This document shows positions 59,495 to 64,000 of a stretch of 64,000 bases of DNA, in pieces (position 1 is the stretch's first letter; the number at the start of each line of letters is the position of its first letter). The position numbers and the translations under genes are program-made. This DNA is from Inonotus obliquus (lineage: Eukaryota; Basidiomycota; Agaricomycetes; Hymenochaetales; Hymenochaetaceae). Below the pieces are notes generated by a model. The model was given only the letters and a program-made list of their open reading frames with translations, had not been told where the DNA came from and ran no database searches. The stretch is from the NCBI GenBank assembly GCA_032164295.1, contig JAJHTX010000012.1, positions 1,674,001-1,738,000 of the forward strand, given 5' to 3'.

Positions 59495-61906
59495 ATGAAT
59501 GCAGCTGCCAAGTTTCTTGCTGATGATGGAATGCGGATGCTGCCCATTGCTTGTCGATTAGGTGTGTTCGTTGTGGTTACTTCCATAGGCGGAACACTGA
59601 TGAGAATCATCAGTCCCACTAGATCAATGGCTAGTCACTCATGTTGATACATCCTGGAAAGTACGTTTCTGTCTGAGATCTATTTGTATTCAATCCCGGT
59701 TAAACGGATGTACAGGTGAAAGACATCAAGCAGTGGATTTTATCCAAGTGTAATATCTGGGGATCATCCGGAGCACCACAGCCTCCGAGATTTAGACCAC
59801 CATCTCCCGTAACGTTTTCGTCATTCTCGCGACGGAGTTCGTTGGACTCGGAGTCTTGGGCAGGGACCGAGGAAGGCGCCGAAGATGATTGGGATGCTTT
59901 TGCGGCCGTTGATTACAATGCGGAACTACGTGCTTCGGATGGTGCTCTTGCTTCCGCTAGCATGAAGACACAGACCGACAATGAGACACCAGTCCCTTCC
60001 CCCTTCTACATACCGTCTCAATTCCAATTCCAGACGCAGCAACGCAGTAGCTCGGAACGCGAATTTGAAGCGACCAGTGCTCAGTTCACTCTTGTCAGCT
60101 TTTCAAATGGGTTCATTCTTGAAGATGATGCAGATTTGTCCTGGTACAAGCCCCGACCATTTGAGCTGTTTGAAGTGCATCGAGCAGGGGCGATCGTTTC
60201 ACTTCCTCGCAATGGAATTGCATACGCAGAACCTTATTTCGAGTCGGCTGTTCGCGTTTCCGATCGTCCTCATGGGAAGCGCTCGGCACGGACTTCGGAG
60301 GATCAGCAAATGCATGCTCTTGAATGGAAGCCGCGCTGGGCGATCATTCGGGATGGCGTATTACATTTGTGCAAGGAAGCTCATTTACCTCCGACACATC
60401 GATTCCCGCTCTCCGCTCTATGTGCTCTTCATGGTCCAGAGCATCTTGGATTGCCAGCAAGTGAAAATAGCACCTCAGCAAGAATTATCTGCGCTAAGTT
60501 TGACCGTACATCGATATCGGGCAGTGCCGTTACTGGCGAGAATGATGGTGACGACTTTTCAACATCTCAGAGCAAAAAGAAACCTAAATCAAGTTCATGG
60601 GTTTTGCTTGATATGCCGAATCGTAGCTGTGAGTGGCCCTGTGCTATAGATACACATCTGTGTACCTTACAATTACACCATAGCATTCGAGAACTTACTC
60701 CGCGTCCTTCATCGCCTTGGTCCGCACCCTCTCCATTCATCGTTCGTCTCGCCCGGAGCGGCAGCAACGTCTCCCACTTCAACTTCGTCCCGTCGTCATA
60801 GATCACGTTCCTCCGTAATCTTGCCATCTCCTTCGGGGTCCGAACGGTCTATCGATTCATCTTCGTCCACCTTTTTCGGCGTACAATATCCAGAATGGCG
60901 TCTCGCACTCCTGCAGCGATGCCGCATGGCAGGACGAGGTGCCGTAGGATCTGCTCTATCTTTGGCGCAGGCTCATTCTCTAATTGCTAATGGTGGCTCG
61001 CACGAGCTATTCCACCAACCCCTTCCCCGGGCTCCAAGCATATCCGAAGGTCTTCGCCGTCGAGCCGAACAATTGTCCTCTTCGGCTGTATCCGATGATG
61101 GACTCGCTGGCAAACGCCCAGGAACGTCTGGTGTGCATTCATGGAAAGAGGCACTCTCAGAAGGGGATGGAGAAGATGACGAAGATGACGAAGTGGAGAG
61201 TGAAGTTGAATGGGAAGGTTGGGTCCGGGATCTTTCAAGACGACCGACTCGTCCTCCGCTCTTCGCCTCTACTCCAGATCGAGCGAGGAAGGTCATGCCT
61301 TCGTCTCCTTCATCTTCTGAAGCGGATTATGATTTTGCGGAGAGCAGCGGTACAGCCCGAGTACGGACCTTATCATGTGCCCCTCAGCCTCTACGGCCCA
61401 CAACGCCTCAGCGTGCGCGGTCTAGCACCGTTTCTACGGCTGGTACCGTTCTCGGAGCAACGTATACTTATACTAGCACGACAACAACAACTATAACGAC
61501 CTACATCGACCGCGTTCCAGATCTCAGAACTCCTTCATCATCATCAGCGTCTGGGGCGTGGACTCAACAATCATTTGCAGCACCTACGCCATCTCCATCT
61601 TCTCCATCTTCCACATCGCCTCGTAATACACCTCGGGCACGTCGCACACGCAATCCTACAGGCTCTCCGGTGACAGGCGTACCGATGCGAATGACTCCTC
61701 CGCAGAGCACGTCAGTAGCAGGATCTCGTGCCCCGTCAGTCTCTGGATCGGAAATGGGGAGTAGCGTGGGCGATGGTTTAGGTGGGAATGGTAGAACGAC
61801 TGGTATCAAGCGTATTGTTCGTGGCGTGAGCATACGAAACGCATTCAGTACGGAAAGACTCATGCGTGGTTTTGAGGATGCTCTGGATTTTGTGGATGGA
61901 AGATAG
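59495..61906 (+). CDS. PH-domain protein with a Ras-association-like N-terminus
   Basis: Four exons (59495-59561, 59614-59660, 59716-60628, 60684-61906) join in phase to 749 residues. The first 60 residues (LDQWLVTHVDTSWKVKDIKQWI) together with FELFEVHR near residue 190 look like the ends of a ubiquitin-fold RA/RBD domain interrupted by a disordered insert. A PH-type domain follows at about 240-345 (ALEWKPRWAIIRDGVLHLCKE to SSWVLLDMP). The C-terminal 350 residues are disordered, acidic and Ser/Thr-rich. RA-PH pairs occur in membrane-signalling adaptors; that assignment is inference. The long frame starting at 59,716 begins with GTG and lacks an ATG, so upstream exons are required. The final intron joins two frames that would otherwise look like separate genes. 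Confidence 0.7.
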
Positions 61907-63070
61907 AGAGTTTTGGAAAGCGGAAGCGGAAGAGGGCGCTTCTCGTAAACGATCGTCGGGCCCGATCTGTGAGTAACCCTCGTTATTTGGAGCTCATTCC
62001 GCATGATTCTCGGTCATTTTGGCCCCCTCGGTCTCTAACAGTTTGATGCTTACACACTTCGTTTCACCTTATCATCTCCGTAATGCAGCTGGTCTTCACT
62101 AGTCACAGATTATTTCGCGTTTCCGACCACCGACTACATTTCTGTCGGTCGGACAATTCTTTAGTTAGAAATTGTCACACGCTCACGGTTCTATTCCTGT
62201 ACCACTGTACTAACTTACCCGATCTAATTTATTCTTATTCCATCTTCTTTTTCCTTGGCATTTGCAAGTCGCATGGACAACCAACTCTGAAGCACAGCAT
62301 GCTTTACGACAGTACCCACGGTGTCCATAGTGCCTTCATCGACACATGGTTATGAACTCGCTAAACTCGCAAATTCTTCCAAGGAGTTCGGACCCAATCG
62401 GCTTTTCCTATGAAGCACTGACCAACTTGTAGCTTATGAATTGAATGTGTCGGTGTGGTTTAGTACTGATGTCCCAGAACAAATGTTGCTTTGGAATCTC
62501 TGCAGATTGGCGGGCACTAGAACTCGGCACGAAAATCAGACGCTTTGAATACTACATTTCCAATCGTATGTCTATATGTGTGTACTCGGTTTCAAGTTAC
62601 CCAGGTACAATGGCGCCTAATGCCTCCCCGAAGGTGATAGCAGCATACATCCCTTTGAAATAGTAGAGGACCTAGTACTGACTCGTCTATTGAATGCATG
62701 CTGAAAGATACGGCCCGCTCTGTTTTGGACCCGCTTCGACTCGAGAAAGCTCCACCGAATACAATGATTAGCATTGAAAGCGCTGGAGACTCAACAGTCG
62801 ACAGAACGGCGCACGGAGTTGACGGGTTCTCTAGCACCTGAGTCACCTCTCCGATCAATCCATTCGAGACGATATGAAATCATGGTCGTTACAAAAATTT
62901 GTAAATCATGCCAGGGTAAGGAGGGAGACGCTGGAGGTATACAGCCACAGTTCACGAGTGTGTACTGGACATCAGTAAAATGAGCCGGATATTTATGGGT
63001 CTGGAAAGGATACTTTATCCCCCCTTCAAATCTGTCTCTCAAGCTGACATCGCAGGTTTCTTTTTCGCTC
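61907..63070. other. Intergenic region, no gene seen
   Basis: About 1.2 kb with only short frames on both strands and no splice logic. It contains the 3' flank of the PH-domain gene and the promoter of the next gene. Confidence 0.45.
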
Positions 63071-64000
63071 ATGCCTTGCCTGGACGCCATGATTAGTACC
63101 ATCTTGGTGTTCTTTGCACTGTTTTCTGCCGGTTCAGCTTTTGGCGATGCGAGTGTACCTTGTCACAATGGCGAATGCTACTTTAGTATGACTGGAAATG
63201 AAAGGACTATGGCCGCAACTTTGAAAATCGTACGCCATTGTATATTGGTTTCACTTGATGTATTTCACTTATGTTCTTGTTATCCAGAGTGGTTCCCCTT
63301 CCGCGATCTCAGACATCACTAATGCAGCAGGGTGGGAGATCATTGATTGTTCTTCAGGGAGCTCTGCGCACAATATCCGTCTGGTGTGTCTAGACGACGA
63401 CTCCAAGTGTTCGCATATATTCGAGGATGGTGCAGAGCATACGATCGTTCGCCTTCCGTCTCATGTAAGGGTTTTCGAGTTATCCTCCATTCATATTGAT
63501 GAACCATACTTCGTTGGAAGTGTGGAAGCGGACCTTTCGCCCGTGTATCAAAGGCTTGGATTTCGGAAGACCAGTCTATTCCTGAAAATGTGCGCGCCAG
63601 GATGAAGAAACGTGCGGAAGAATGGCCCTCTGTCCACGCACTCCTCTTGGACAGCGAATTTAGTCAGGCTCTAGGTTCGAAGTAAGTTAAACTGTAATTT
63701 GCGAGTATCGCCCTGAATTTATCATTTGCTAGTAAAGGGAATGTATTGATCACAGTTTATGCATCTATCTCTCAGAGAGGCGGATCTGCAACACGTTCCC
63801 GCCGCCATGCCCGTGATATTCATTCCCGGGGCGTCGAAGATGTCATTGCTGAACAATTTGATAGTACGTACATTCATTCATTGTAGCCATGTTGCTCACT
63901 GAACAAATGCAATTATATATCAAGTCTTCTCCTCACTATTTTCTTCGGAAGATGGTATAGGTTCATTTGTCAGGAATTCTACGAGAGATGCAATTCCTAT
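63071..64000 (+). CDS. Secreted DUF7029-type protein, paralogue, truncated by window end
   Basis: Exons 63071-63229, 63288-63464, 63521-63681 and 63733-63863 are readable; the gene continues past 64,000. Exons 2 and 3 (177 and 161 nt) are identical in length to those of the gene at 50 kb, and the sequences align: ISDITNAAGWEIIDC, NIRLVCLDD, EDGAEHTIVRLP. A signal peptide (STILVFFALFSAGSAFG) starts from the ATG at 63,071 or 63,089. The linker is again rich in arginine (TRSRRHARD), but exon 3 has diverged and lacks several residues of the first copy. Function unknown; secreted or surface location is inferred. Confidence 0.78.

Noticed and set aside
59716..60801. Stand-alone 361-residue gene, and a second 361-residue gene at 60,821-61,906
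   Set aside because: The first begins with GTG and has a perfect acceptor at its start. The two frames join through a 55-nt GTGAGT..ATAG intron into one protein.

Overview
This window is nuclear DNA of a filamentous basidiomycete, most likely an Agaricomycete. Nearly every gene is split by short introns of about 45-60 nt with GT..AG borders. Codon use is balanced. The gene set (thaumatin-like GH152 proteins, secreted DUF7029/DUF7223-type proteins, BAH/zinc-finger proteins, an FKS 1,3-beta-glucan synthase, an Argonaute) is typical of mushroom-forming fungi. The lineage below class level is not resolved. No bacterial, phage, CRISPR or organellar sequence was seen.

Bases 1-9,300 are a decayed, repeat-rich zone. 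They hold two same-orientation copies (A about 2.48-5.36 kb, B about 6.75-9.28 kb) of an unrecognised gene family. Each copy is interrupted by a different mobile element: a 651-bp hAT-like MITE with 8-bp target duplications in A, and a 5'-truncated LINE-like insert with 13-bp target duplications in B. A small gene lies between them. From 9.8 kb the window becomes gene-dense: Argonaute (+), a secreted berberine-bridge-like FAD oxidoreductase (-), ribosomal protein eL27 (+), a 3-kb stretch with only weak coding signals, a small secreted protein (+), and the complete FKS glucan synthase (+, 22.6-28.6 kb).

From 29 to 45 kb lie housekeeping genes in divergent pairs. These are Mis12/Mtw1 (-) and MCM6 (+) sharing a 284-bp promoter with MluI-box-like elements; NOSIP (-) and a DUF952 protein (+) 92 bp apart; and the second of two tandem BAH/zinc-finger genes (-) opposite a Yop1/REEP-family gene (+). 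An intron-containing tRNA-Gln(UUG) and the first thaumatin-like gene sit in the same stretch. From 47 to 64 kb, two further thaumatin-like genes alternate with secreted DUF7029/DUF7223-type genes (the last cut by the window end). A tRNA threonylcarbamoyladenosine dehydratase, an F-box/LRR protein and a PH-domain protein complete the set.

Functionally the window brings together cell-wall glucan synthesis (FKS), possible glucan binding or hydrolysis (three thaumatin-like proteins), replication and chromosome segregation (MCM6, Mis12), RNA silencing (Argonaute) and chromatin reading (two BAH proteins). The most unusual items are a stop codon that overlaps a splice donor in the third thaumatin gene, so that splicing would append a GPI-anchor-like tail; a 7-nt micro-exon conserved in all three thaumatin genes; and a zinc finger split by roughly 125-215 residues in the BAH pair. 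Exon models were built by hand from reading frame, splice borders and family similarity. Coordinates are exact readings, but splice choices are predictions.
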